A DNA stretch of 12,846 nt from Deltaproteobacteria bacterium. Its GTDB lineage: Bacteria > Desulfobacterota > WTBG01. Location: contig WTBG01000149.1 of NCBI GenBank assembly GCA_013139225.1, forward strand, positions 1 through 12,846, written 5' to 3'. Of the stretch, positions 1 to 6,452 are shown piece after piece (within the stretch, counting starts at the first letter, position 1; each line of letters starts with the position of its first letter). Under the pieces are notes generated by a model that searched no databases, was not told the DNA's origin, and worked only from the letters and a program-made list of their open reading frames with translations. The translations under genes and the position numbers were made by a program.

Positions 1-558
1 TTGAAATTCTAACAGCAACGAAACCACCCTCTCTTCTGTCCCGGCTTTAATTTCTCCCAAGATGTCAGAAAATGCATTCGATGAAATTTTCGCTGCTTTT
101 TTTAAAAGCATTTTTTCTCCCAAGTCCTTTTTTAGACGAATCTCGCCCAGGCCGTTTGCCAAGGGTATCCATTCGATGTCGCCATTTTTTTTCAGCTCCC
201 CGTGTTGAAAAAACGTAAGTTGCCTAGGCTCAAAACCAACCCTTTTCACTCCTGCCTTGCTGGCAACCCTTGGAATTTCTCCGATTCTATCGTTTGACTC
301 AACAACAACAACCTCCACACACTCGCTTCTGGCCTGGCTTGTGTATCTCGAATCCACAACCAAAAAAACCCTGTCTCTTGTCAGCAAAAGCAGTGCTTCG
401 CTTCCAGAAAAACCTGTTATGTAGCGAATGTCCTCGCGTCCCGTTGCCAGGATTGCTTCAACCTTCGGGTTTGTCCATTTAGACCACACCCTTTTCGTCC
501 TCGTGTTCTTGTTCCTTTGTGCGCTTGTTTTTTTGGTTGTTTTCCTAAAGACAGACAT
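1..558 (-). CDS. M24B family Xaa-Pro aminopeptidase-like protein, N-terminal part (runs off left edge)
   Basis: An open reading frame of 186 codons without a stop runs from an ATG at 558 off the left edge, so only the N-terminal domain is seen. The translation holds a creatinase N-terminal (prolidase/aminopeptidase P) signature: ILATGREDIRYITGFSGSEA followed by LLLTRDRVFLVVDSRYTSQA, then an acidic/basic helical stretch and KAGTEERVVSLLLEF, which matches the usual start of the catalytic pita-bread domain (G-T-E-x-x-V-x-x-L-L). Metal ligands would lie beyond the window. Family members cleave the bond before proline in peptides, in the cytoplasm. The first 25 or so residues are very basic and not typical; a GTG at codon 24 (near 489) gives a more normal N-terminus, so the start is uncertain. 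It lies 10 bases after oadB with only a weak ribosome binding site, so it probably belongs to the same operon. Confidence 0.85.
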   Translation of the reverse strand, partial: MSVFRKTTKKTSAQRNKNTRTKRVWSKWTNPKVEAILATGREDIRYITGFSGSEALLLLTRDRVFLVVDSRYTSQARSECVEVVVVESNDRIGEIPRVASKAGVKRVGFEPRQLTFFQHGELKKNGDIEWIPLANGLGEIRLKKDLGEKMLLKKAAKISSNAFSDILGEIKAGTEERVVSLLLEFQ

Positions 559-568
559 CTTTTGTAGA

Positions 569-1810
569 TCAGAACGGCATGTGTGAAACCCTGGTAATAT
601 AGCAAGCAGTAATTATTGCCGTGGTTATAACTCCCGCTATGCTTGGACCTATGGCGAATGGAAGGATGAAGGCGTTTGGGTTGGCTTCATTTGCACACTT
701 GTGTGCCACCTTTGCGGTTGTTGGGAGACAGCTCACTCCGGCAATGCCAATCAGCGGATTTATCTTTCCTCCGCTTACTTTGTAGGCTACCACCCCACCA
801 AACAATCCACCCAGGCCCGACAGAAACAGGGCTATGAAGCCCAAGATTATCAGCTTTAACATTTTGGGATCCATAACAACGTTTGCGCTCAAAAGACACC
901 CCAGCGTAAAACCCAGGAACAGAGTTGAACCACTTAATATAACGTTGTCCGACACCCTTATAAACCTTACCAGGTTCGATTCTTTTACCGCGACCCCCAA
1001 GAAAAAGGAGGCAAAGAGTGGCGCCGCCACCGGAAAAAGCAGGCAGAGAAGCGTTCCTGTTACAACACTGAACGCCAACTTCTCCCCCGGCGATACCTCT
1101 TTTATCATGGAAACGTTCATGCTCTGCCCCCGCATCTTCTTTTGTATGATGGCTTTTATCAGAAAGGGATACCCCGCATAGATAATGCTTAAATAAATAT
1201 AGGCTACAATTGTTATTGGTACGAAAAGATGTCTCGCAAGCTGCAGAGATGCGAAAAGCACCATGGGGCCGTCAGCTCCACCAATTACGGCGATCGCCGC
1301 TGCCTCGCTGGGGGTAAACCCCATCGCTGTTGCTATCGGGAAGGTTAATATTGTCCCCAACTCTGCCGGAATTGCAAGAAGCATGCTTAGTCTGGGATTA
1401 GAGATAAAAAAGTCCAGGTCTGTTATTGAGCCTATCCCCATAAAAACCAGACACGCGATTAATCCGTTCGCAAAAGTCAGCGTGTAGATTGGTTGCAAAA
1501 AATACACCTGGAATGCATCCACTTGCTCTGCCACTGTGCTGACGAGAGGGTTTACAAACATGGTTCCAATCTCTTTTCCCATTCCCGCCTCAAGAGCTGG
1601 CATTAACAGAATGCCTGCATTCACCATGCTTATGCCTATACCCATGGGCACCATTAGCAGGGGGTCTAATACCCTCTTGTAGCCCAGATATACCAGCGCG
1701 AAGCCCACGCATATTAAAGCAATCCTGACCAGTGCGGCTTCCGGACTCATTAGCGCGAAAGACTCCAGCCCCGGGAAAAAATGTAGGAGATCCTTTATTG
1801 TTTCTAGCAT
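569..1810 (-). CDS. oadB: Sodium-ion-translocating decarboxylase beta subunit (OadB/MmdB/GcdB type)
   Basis: This 413-residue, highly hydrophobic membrane protein is the ion-pumping subunit of the biotin-dependent decarboxylases. It takes CO2 from carboxybiotin and couples its release to Na+ export. Motifs of the family are clear: IGGADGPMV around residues 177-184 (D180 corresponds to the essential Asp of the Klebsiella enzyme), NPLIGIAGVS at 351-360 (N351, G355 and S360 match the known Na+-site residues), then a Lys/Ala-rich segment and AIGPSIAGVITTAI at 386-399. Length is close to the usual 375-435. Sequence alone does not tell oxaloacetate, methylmalonyl-CoA or glutaconyl-CoA decarboxylase apart, since beta subunits are shared across the three types. 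The ATG follows the stop of the 41-codon membrane gene by one base and uses AAGGGAT inside that gene as ribosome binding site, suggesting coupled translation. Confidence 0.95.
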   Translation of the reverse strand: MLETIKDLLHFFPGLESFALMSPEAALVRIALICVGFALVYLGYKRVLDPLLMVPMGIGISMVNAGILLMPALEAGMGKEIGTMFVNPLVSTVAEQVDAFQVYFLQPIYTLTFANGLIACLVFMGIGSITDLDFFISNPRLSMLLAIPAELGTILTFPIATAMGFTPSEAAAIAVIGGADGPMVLFASLQLARHLFVPITIVAYIYLSIIYAGYPFLIKAIIQKKMRGQSMNVSMIKEVSPGEKLAFSVVTGTLLCLLFPVAAPLFASFFLGVAVKESNLVRFIRVSDNVILSGSTLFLGFTLGCLLSANVVMDPKMLKLIILGFIALFLSGLGGLFGGVVAYKVSGGKINPLIGIAGVSCLPTTAKVAHKCANEANPNAFILPFAIGPSIAGVITTAIITACYITRVSHMPF

Positions 1811-1811
1811 T

Positions 1812-1937
1812 TTATCCCTTGCCCAGCCTTATGAATCTCCCTATCAAAACCACAATTTCCATGATCGTTATCGATATAATTGTTGCCAGTATGTATATTT
1901 TCAGCGAAAATACCATATGCACAAAAATGCCGCTCAT
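1812..1937 (-). CDS. 41-residue single-span membrane microprotein in the decarboxylase cluster
   Basis: An ATG at 1937 opens a 41-codon frame ending in TAA at 1814-1812. It is preceded by a strong GGAAGGGG ribosome binding site and followed one base later by the ATG of oadB. The product starts MSGIFVHMVFSLKIYILAT and continues with a hydrophobic run rich in Ile and Val to about residue 33, then a basic end (GRFIRLGKG). This is one transmembrane helix with a positively charged, probably cytoplasmic C-terminus. I do not recognise it as a named family. Its position between the biotin carrier and the beta subunit suggests a small subunit or assembly factor, similar in size and place to the epsilon subunit of methylmalonyl-CoA decarboxylase (about 55 residues), though no sequence match is evident. 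The tight spacing on both sides and its good start signal argue that it is translated. A second ATG at codon 8 is a possible alternative start. Confidence 0.7.
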   Translation of the reverse strand: MSGIFVHMVFSLKIYILATIISITIMEIVVLIGRFIRLGKG

Positions 1938-1962
1938 GAATTGTTACACCCCTTCCTTTTTT

Positions 1963-2343
1963 CTATTCAAAAACAATCATCGTTTCGTCGTGTGAAACGT
2001 TCACTCCCTCCTCAACCATTACCTCTTTTATTACGCCGTCTGCTGGTGAGCGTATCTCGTTTTCCATTTTCATTGCTTCCAGTATTATTAGAATCTCTCC
2101 CTTTCTTACGCTCTCCCCCGCTTTGCATTTTACTTTTATTACCTTTGCCGGCATGGGAGCAAATATGCTCTTCTCTCCTGTTGTTATAGATTCAAATTTA
2201 CCGTAAGGTTCTTTCTCTTTTATGCTTGTTTTTTTCTCTGCTTTTGGGATGCCTTCACCCCCTCTTCCACCAGCTTCTTCCATTCCTTCAACCTCTACCA
2301 CATACTCTTTCCCATCAACCTTGACTTTAAATTTTTTTTTCAT
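1963..2343 (-). CDS. Biotin carboxyl carrier subunit of the Na+-pump decarboxylase
   Basis: The 126-residue product has an N-terminal segment (MKKKFKVKVDGKEYVVEVEG) typical of small biotin carriers such as MmdC/GcdC, a linker rich in Gly, Glu and Lys (residues 21-58), and a C-terminal biotinyl domain (59-126). The biotin site EAMKMEN puts the modified lysine at residue 92, 35 residues before the end as usual. It would shuttle CO2 as carboxybiotin from the carboxyltransferase alpha subunit to OadB at the membrane. The linker is Gly/Glu/Lys-rich where many carriers have Pro/Ala. I chose the ATG at 2343 because GAGGG sits five bases upstream and the homologous domain begins there. An ATG at 2391 would add 16 charged residues and overlap the preceding gene by 28 bases. 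Confidence 0.93.
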   Translation of the reverse strand: MKKKFKVKVDGKEYVVEVEGMEEAGGRGGEGIPKAEKKTSIKEKEPYGKFESITTGEKSIFAPMPAKVIKVKCKAGESVRKGEILIILEAMKMENEIRSPADGVIKEVMVEEGVNVSHDETMIVFE

Positions 2344-2363
2344 TTTTACCCTCTTCTTTTCGT

Positions 2364-2651
2364 CTATTTCATCCTTTCCTTCATTTTCCACCAGGAAGTT
2401 TTCTCTTCTTTTCTTTCATAAACCACCCGATTCCTTTTCCCGGACATCATCACAAGGCTTTCTTCGTATGCCATTATCCCTGCAATTATCGCCGTTATTA
2501 TACCGTCGGGCTCCTCTTCTTTTTTTCTCTCTTTCCCTGCTTCTCTTTCTCGCGCACGCCCACCCTTCATCTTTTCCAGGCAAATCACTACGACCCAAAG
2601 AACAATCAATATCATACCCGAACATACTGCCAACACCATTATTTCCTTCAA
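2364..2651 (-). CDS. oadG: Na+-pump decarboxylase gamma/delta-type membrane subunit (OadG/MmdD-like)
   Basis: This small protein (95 residues from TTG, 91 from the next ATG at 2639) has one N-terminal membrane helix (about residues 5-26), a highly charged linker (27-49), the motif IITAIIAGIMAYE (51-63), which is the family signature usually written AAIAAAIAAY, and a basic tail ending SWWKMKERMK that resembles the Trp-containing C-terminus of MmdD-type subunits. These subunits anchor and stabilise the decarboxylase and join the carboxyltransferase to OadB. The assignment rests on architecture and the short motif, as the family is poorly conserved. It begins 11 bases after the end of the dnaN frame. 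A GGGGAGGAG ribosome site lies five bases before the TTG, while AAGGA lies four bases before the ATG, so either start may be used. Confidence 0.75.
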   Translation of the reverse strand: MKEIMVLAVCSGMILIVLWVVVICLEKMKGGRAREREAGKERKKEEEPDGIITAIIAGIMAYEESLVMMSGKRNRVVYERKEEKTSWWKMKERMK

Positions 2652-2662
2652 CTGCTCCTCCC

Positions 2663-2965
2663 CTACAAAGCAATGGGCATTATAACAGCCAAAACATTCT
2701 CTCTGCCCTTCCCCTTAACCAGAATCGGTGTTTTTTCGTCGTTAATCCCAAAAACTACCTCTTCGTCGTCGAGCGCATTAAGTATATCCATAATATATTT
2801 CCCATTCAAACCCATCTCTACGTGCTCTCCACCATAATCTATGTCCATTTCCTCTCTCGCATCTCCAAACCCAATTTTTCTTGATGTTATCTCGAGTTTT
2901 TCCCCCTCAAACGAGAGCTTTACTGCTTTTGTTTCCTCGTCCGCCACAAGCTCTACCCTCCTCAA
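2663..2965 (-). CDS. dnaN: DNA polymerase III beta clamp, C-terminal part (domain III) after an in-frame stop
   Basis: This frame continues the upstream dnaN frame directly: only TAA and one TCT codon separate the two. It encodes most of the third clamp domain, with the clear family features LRRVELVADEETKAVKL at its start, YGGEHVEMGLNGKYIMDILN in the middle, and a terminal VIMPIAL, the usual Pro-Met/Leu end of beta clamps that forms part of the partner-binding pocket. If translated on its own, the best start is the GTG at 2947 (94 residues), since AGGAGG lies nine bases before it; the TTG at 2965 comes right after the stop. The AGG AGG GTA codons also encode the conserved Arg-Arg-Val, so the ribosome-site likeness may be chance. 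This piece alone lacks domains I and II and could only act together with the upstream product, or as part of one chain if the stop is read through or is a sequencing error. Confidence 0.8.
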   Translation of the reverse strand: MRRVELVADEETKAVKLSFEGEKLEITSRKIGFGDAREEMDIDYGGEHVEMGLNGKYIMDILNALDDEEVVFGINDEKTPILVKGKGRENVLAVIMPIAL

Positions 2966-2968
2966 AGA

Positions 2969-3778
2969 TTACACCAGCTCTTTTCTCTTTAAAACCACGC
3001 TTTTCTTACTTCCTTCTGGTATAACTTTCGAGTAGTCTGGGAATTCCGCATCTATAAGCCTTATTACCAGCGTCTCTTCTTCTGCCTTGAAAATAATGCT
3101 TTTTTCTCCAAACCCTATCCTTACCTTCTCATCTTCTTCCATTTCTTCCACCATTCTTTTTATCTCTCTTGCCCCCCTTTCGGGAATCACCACATTCTTT
3201 TTCAGATCAAAGCTCTCTCCCTTCAAAATCTCCCTTTCTGCAAGTGCCAACCTGTGACCATCTGTTGCAACCATTCTGATAGTACCCTCTTTTTTCTCCA
3301 CCAGAATACCCATAAGTGCCCCTCTTGTTCTATCATACGATGTCGCATAAATTGTGCTTCTGATTAGTTCTAATATTCCCCTTGCGCAAACTTCTGAGAA
3401 ATCCATTTTTTCTTCTATTTCTACTTTTGGAAATTCTTCCTCTGCCACCCCACTAATATTGAAAAGAATGTTTTTCTCGTGGCTTATTTCTATCCAACCG
3501 TTTTCTTTTTTCTCTATGTGGCTTTCCCCGGCCGGTAATTCCTTAAAAATTTCGAATGCCTTTCTTGCATCTATAACGGCCTTCCCCTTTTTTTGAACGT
3601 TTGCGATGTGTTCCGTTATTATACCCACTTCAAAGTTTGTTGCTCTGATAACAATCTTCCCTTCCTCTGCTTCAATTAACAAGCTGGCCGCCAAAGGAAC
3701 GACAGGGCTTTTTTCAGCAACACCCTGAATTTTTTTTAAACCCTTTAAAATAATTTCTCTTTCGATGTTAAATTTCAC
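2969..3778 (-). CDS. dnaN: DNA polymerase III beta clamp, N-terminal part (domains I-II), ended early by TAA
   Basis: The 269-residue product is the beta sliding clamp up to the first helix of domain III. Recognisable elements are MKFNIEREIILKGLKKIQGV at the N-terminus, PLAASLLIEAEEGKIVIRATNFEVGI in domain I, ATDGHRLALAE in domain II, and DAEFPDYSKVIPE before domain III. The clamp encircles DNA as a dimer and tethers the replicative polymerase. The frame stops at a TAA (2971-2969), where relatives carry an acidic or polar residue within R-x-E-L-L-x-A-L-R-R-V. Domain III then continues in the same frame, giving 371 codons in all, which is normal for DnaN. The start is GTG with AGGAG eight bases upstream. 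Domain III carries much of the dimer contact and the partner pocket, so this product by itself should not form a working clamp. Confidence 0.9.
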   Translation of the reverse strand: MKFNIEREIILKGLKKIQGVAEKSPVVPLAASLLIEAEEGKIVIRATNFEVGIITEHIANVQKKGKAVIDARKAFEIFKELPAGESHIEKKENGWIEISHEKNILFNISGVAEEEFPKVEIEEKMDFSEVCARGILELIRSTIYATSYDRTRGALMGILVEKKEGTIRMVATDGHRLALAEREILKGESFDLKKNVVIPERGAREIKRMVEEMEEDEKVRIGFGEKSIIFKAEEETLVIRLIDAEFPDYSKVIPEGSKKSVVLKRKELV

Positions 3779-3814
3779 AATTAAAGACTCCTATTATTTA
3801 ATATTTAAAATTGA

Positions 3815-3826
3815 TAGTAGTAGTAG
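3815..3826 (-). promoter_or_regulatory. DnaA-trio-like element (four CTA/TAG triplets)
   Basis: On the plus strand TAG occurs four times in a row, followed by GGC; on the minus strand this is GCC-CTA x4 running into an AT tract. DnaA-trios are 3'-GAT-5' repeats that load a DnaA filament onto single-stranded DNA during origin melting. The strand, order and neighbours fit that model. A four-fold triplet repeat could also be chance, so function is inferred. Confidence 0.5.
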
Positions 3827-3838
3827 GCTTGTTTGTTT

Positions 3839-3847
3839 CTTGGATAA
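3839..3847 (-). promoter_or_regulatory. Degenerate DnaA box (TTATCCAAG)
   Basis: It matches seven of nine positions of TTATNCACA and points toward the CTA repeat on the same strand, about 12 bases away. It is the only credible box I find in the dnaA-dnaN gap, so it may be a weak or lineage-specific site. Confidence 0.35.
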
Positions 3848-3961
3848 GGCATGTAACTCATTGAAATAAAAAAAAAGAAGCGTTAAAAAAAATTTGTTAT
3901 AAAGACAAAAAGAAGCAACGGTAAAGAGATATAAACAGGATATGCAAAGTTTTTAAATATA

Positions 3962-5281
3962 TTATTTGTTCAATTTGTCAATCAATTTATCAATGTCGTA
4001 CTTAAGTTTTTTGTCTTTTGTTAGTAAGCCCTCTATTTTCTTAACAGCATGAAAGATGGTGCTGTGGTCTTTTCCGCCGAAATGCGCACCAATTTCAGGG
4101 AGTGACATTTTAGTGAACTTTCTGGCAAGATACATGCTGATTTGTCTTGGCAAGACGATGTTTTTTTGTCTCCTCTTTGATTTGAGGTCTGATAATTTCA
4201 TATTAAAGTGTTTTGAGACGGTTTTTTGAATAGACTCAACATTGACGTCTATTTCCCTTGTTTTAGTTATGTTTTTTAGTACCTCTTTTGCCAGGTCAAC
4301 GGTTATTTCGCAACCGTTAAGGGACGAGAAGGCGAACACTCTGGTTAACAAACCCTCCAGCTCTCTGATGTTCGACTCAGCGTTTGATGCCAAAAAAAAG
4401 GCAACGTCGTTGGGGATGGAAGAGCCATAGGCTGACGATTTTTGTTTGAGTATAGCAACTCTTGTTTCGATATCGGGTGGTTGGATGTCGGCAATCAACC
4501 CCCACTCAAAACGAGAACGCAGACGCTCCTCCAGAAAGTGCATTTCTTTGGGTGAGGTGTCGCTGGTTAAAACAATCTGCTGTTGGGATTCGTAGAGAGA
4601 GTTAAATGTGTGAAAAAACTCCTCTTGTGTTCTTTCCTTGCCGGCGATAAACTGGATGTCGTCCAGCAACAGCAACTCCAGATTCCTAAAGCGCTCCCGG
4701 AAGGAGGGCATCTTCTCGTAGCGTATAGAGTTGATGAGTTCGTTGGTGAACTGTTCGGAGGAGATGTAGAGCACTTTTTTGCAAACACCGTTTTTAAGAG
4801 CGTGGTGGCCGATCGCATTTAACAGGTGTGTCTTCCCCAAACCGACCCCACCAAACAGAAACAGGGGGTTGTAGTTTCGGGCGGGGCTGTTAGCAACAGC
4901 AAGAGACGCGGCGTGGGCAAACTGGTTGCTTGTGCCGACAACGAAATTTTCGAACGTGTATCTGCTGTTGGTGTTGGATGCGGCGAAGGCTGCGGGCTGC
5001 GGGCTGTGTAGGGTCTGGGTTCTGTTGGGTTTTTCTTCCGACTGTTTTTTTATCGCCACAACAAGCCTGACATCTTTTTGTGCTATTTCTCGAGCAGCTT
5101 CTTTAATGGCAGAAGAGTAGTGAGTCTCCAACCAGTCCTTGGAAAACTGATCGGGAACCTCTATAAGCAGATTGTCATCTTCCAGCCCTACAAAGGAGGC
5201 AGGCTTAATCCAGGACTCAAAGGCTCTATCGCCCACCCGTTCACGCACCGAATCGAGCAAGCCTTGCAAAAAAGCTTCCAC
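3962..5281 (-). CDS. dnaA: Chromosomal replication initiator DnaA
   Basis: The 439-residue protein shows all four DnaA domains: an N-terminal helicase-loading/oligomerisation domain (about 1-78, with FESWIKPASF), a short linker rich in Pro, Ala, Ser and Asn (79-106), the AAA+ ATPase (107-340) and the DNA-binding domain (341-439). Visible motifs are Walker A GGVGLGKT at 144-151, Walker B LLLLDD at 203-208 followed by IQFIAGKERTQEEFFHTFN, the sensor-II region NIRELEGLL (304-312) and the DNA-binding signature GGKDHSTIFHAVKKIE at 402-417, where Lys replaces the common Arg. It binds DnaA boxes and melts the origin. The start is GTG; upstream lies a run of six G (about nine bases away) rather than a standard AGGAGG. 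The gene follows rodA by 70 bases with no obvious promoter, so it may share the morphogenesis transcript. Confidence 0.98.
   Translation of the reverse strand: MEAFLQGLLDSVRERVGDRAFESWIKPASFVGLEDDNLLIEVPDQFSKDWLETHYSSAIKEAAREIAQKDVRLVVAIKKQSEEKPNRTQTLHSPQPAAFAASNTNSRYTFENFVVGTSNQFAHAASLAVANSPARNYNPLFLFGGVGLGKTHLLNAIGHHALKNGVCKKVLYISSEQFTNELINSIRYEKMPSFRERFRNLELLLLDDIQFIAGKERTQEEFFHTFNSLYESQQQIVLTSDTSPKEMHFLEERLRSRFEWGLIADIQPPDIETRVAILKQKSSAYGSSIPNDVAFFLASNAESNIRELEGLLTRVFAFSSLNGCEITVDLAKEVLKNITKTREIDVNVESIQKTVSKHFNMKLSDLKSKRRQKNIVLPRQISMYLARKFTKMSLPEIGAHFGGKDHSTIFHAVKKIEGLLTKDKKLKYDIDKLIDKLNK
4988..5006. repeat. Short 7-bp tandem repeat inside the dnaA linker
   Basis: The unit gctgcgg is repeated about 2.7 times. 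It lies in the codons for the Pro/Ala-rich linker of DnaA, a region of low sequence constraint. As the period is not a multiple of three, a gain or loss of one unit would shift the dnaA frame; the frame is intact here. Confidence 0.6.
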
Positions 5282-5351
5282 AACGAAAGACCCCCCAACA
5301 ACAAATTAAAACAGCGAAAAACCGTTAATAAAAAACACGCAGAAACCATAT

Positions 5352-6452
5352 CTAAAACATAAATCTGCGCATCCTGATGTTCAAAAGCATTCCAACAATC
5401 GCCCAGGTTGATATAAGAGACGAACCACCATAACTTATAAAGGGTAGCGGTATCCCAACGATAGGAAACAGCCCGACTACCATACCAATATTTATGGATA
5501 TTTGCCAGAACAAAATTGAAACCAGCCCGAAAGATATAAACGAACCAAGGACATCCCTGGACTGGGAAGCAATTTTTAAACCCTTTGAGACAACCAGGAA
5601 AAGAAGGGAGATTAATAACAGAGACCCCGCGAGACCCCACTCCTCCGCTAACACCGAGAAGGCGAAATCAGTATGTTGCTCAGGCAGGAAACGAAGCTGG
5701 CTTTGTGTGCCGCCCAAAAACCCCTTCCCGAACAACATCCCGGAACCGATGGCAATTTTAGACTGAACCGCCTGATAGCCGGCATGAAGCGAGTTTTTCC
5801 CGGGACTCAAGAAGGCAAACAACCTGCTTTTTTGATAATCTTCTAGGAACAGCCAGGAGCAGGGAAGGAGAATCACACAGGAGAGCATAAACAGAAAGAT
5901 GTGCCGCAAGTCAAATTTCGCAAAAAATATGAACGACACAAATATGACAAGGATAAGTGCGGCTGTTCCAAGATCAGGCTCGAGAAAAACGAGGACGAAA
6001 GTAATAAGGGTGAAAAGAATGGGCAGGGGAAATCCCTGGAACTGGCTCGCCCTGGGCGGAGTCGACCTCGAAAAGGAGTGAGAAAGCAGCAGAACAAAGC
6101 TGATTTTAGCAAATTCGGACGGCTGGAAGGAAAAAGCCCCGACCTGAAGCCATCGATGGGTTCCGGCGGTCGTCTTTCCCCAGAAAAGCGCAAGAAGAAG
6201 CAGGAAGAGAGAAGAGCCATGAAGCAGATAGGAATATCTGGCCAACAACTGATAGTCGATGGAAATGATGACAAAAAAGAGAAACAGGCCGGCGAGCAAC
6301 CAGTAGAGTTGTTTTAGATAAAACGGTGTCGTGCTGTTATGAAGAGAGAAGGAGCCGGCACTATAAAGGTTAACCGCACCCAGAATAGATAATAGCAGGG
6401 AAGCAAGAAAAAGTGTCCAGTCGAAGTTTGAGATTAGCCTACGATCAAACAT
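5352..6452 (-). CDS. rodA: Rod-shape peptidoglycan glycosyltransferase RodA (SEDS family)
   Basis: From the ATG at 6452 the product has 366 residues with about ten membrane helices, the normal size for RodA. SEDS motifs are present: HRWLQVGAFSFQPSEFAK (99-116), FLEPDLGTA (156-164), PEQHTDFAFSVLAEEWG (257-273) with the catalytic Asp at 262, and GIPLPFISYGGSS (333-345). It polymerises lipid II into glycan strands in the inner membrane and works with PBP2, encoded just upstream. The frame stays open to 6638, but those extra residues are the mrdA 3' end read in another frame; MFDRRLISNFDWTLFLAS is the normal family start. The ATG overlaps the mrdA stop by eight bases, with a G-rich stretch five bases before it, indicating translational coupling. 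Confidence 0.96.
   Translation of the reverse strand: MFDRRLISNFDWTLFLASLLLSILGAVNLYSAGSFSLHNSTTPFYLKQLYWLLAGLFLFFVIISIDYQLLARYSYLLHGSSLFLLLLALFWGKTTAGTHRWLQVGAFSFQPSEFAKISFVLLLSHSFSRSTPPRASQFQGFPLPILFTLITFVLVFLEPDLGTAALILVIFVSFIFFAKFDLRHIFLFMLSCVILLPCSWLFLEDYQKSRLFAFLSPGKNSLHAGYQAVQSKIAIGSGMLFGKGFLGGTQSQLRFLPEQHTDFAFSVLAEEWGLAGSLLLISLLFLVVSKGLKIASQSRDVLGSFISFGLVSILFWQISINIGMVVGLFPIVGIPLPFISYGGSSLISTWAIVGMLLNIRMRRFMF

Larger units (their letters stand above)
3779..3961. other. Candidate chromosomal replication origin (oriC) between dnaA and dnaN
   Basis: This 183-base gap is very AT-rich and contains no reading frame worth reporting. Read from dnaA to dnaN on the minus strand it holds poly-T/A stretches, a DnaA-box-like TTATCCAAG (3847-3839), a short GCC, four CTA triplets in tandem (3826-3815), and then an AT tract leading to the ribosome site of dnaN. 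This is the order described for the Bacillus subtilis unwinding region: DnaA box, GC-rich spacer, DnaA-trio, AT-rich unwinding element. Base skew also changes here: the plus strand is C-rich on the dnaN side and G-rich in the dnaA gene. A strong cluster of consensus DnaA boxes is missing, which lowers confidence. The gap also has to serve the 3' end of dnaA and the start of dnaN. Confidence 0.55.

Noticed and set aside
417..605. Minus-strand 62-codon frame spanning the end of oadB and the peptidase start
   Set aside because: It overlaps two well-supported coding regions in another frame and its product resembles nothing; it is a shadow frame.
2222..2884. 220-codon plus-strand frame opposite the biotin carrier, gamma subunit and dnaN genes
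   Set aside because: The product is a low-complexity Ser/Pro/Phe/Leu string made by the antisense of purine-rich genes; the minus-strand proteins are clearly real.
2969..2971. Genetic code change (TAA as sense) to explain dnaN
   Set aside because: Several other genes here end in TAA at the expected length, and no other TAA lies within a coding region.
3869..3890. Poly-A/T tract after dnaA as an intrinsic terminator
   Set aside because: On the minus strand a T run is present but no GC-rich hairpin precedes it.
5901..6317. 138-codon plus-strand frame opposite rodA
   Set aside because: Lys/Arg-rich antisense of a hydrophobic membrane gene; no ribosome site and no family resemblance.
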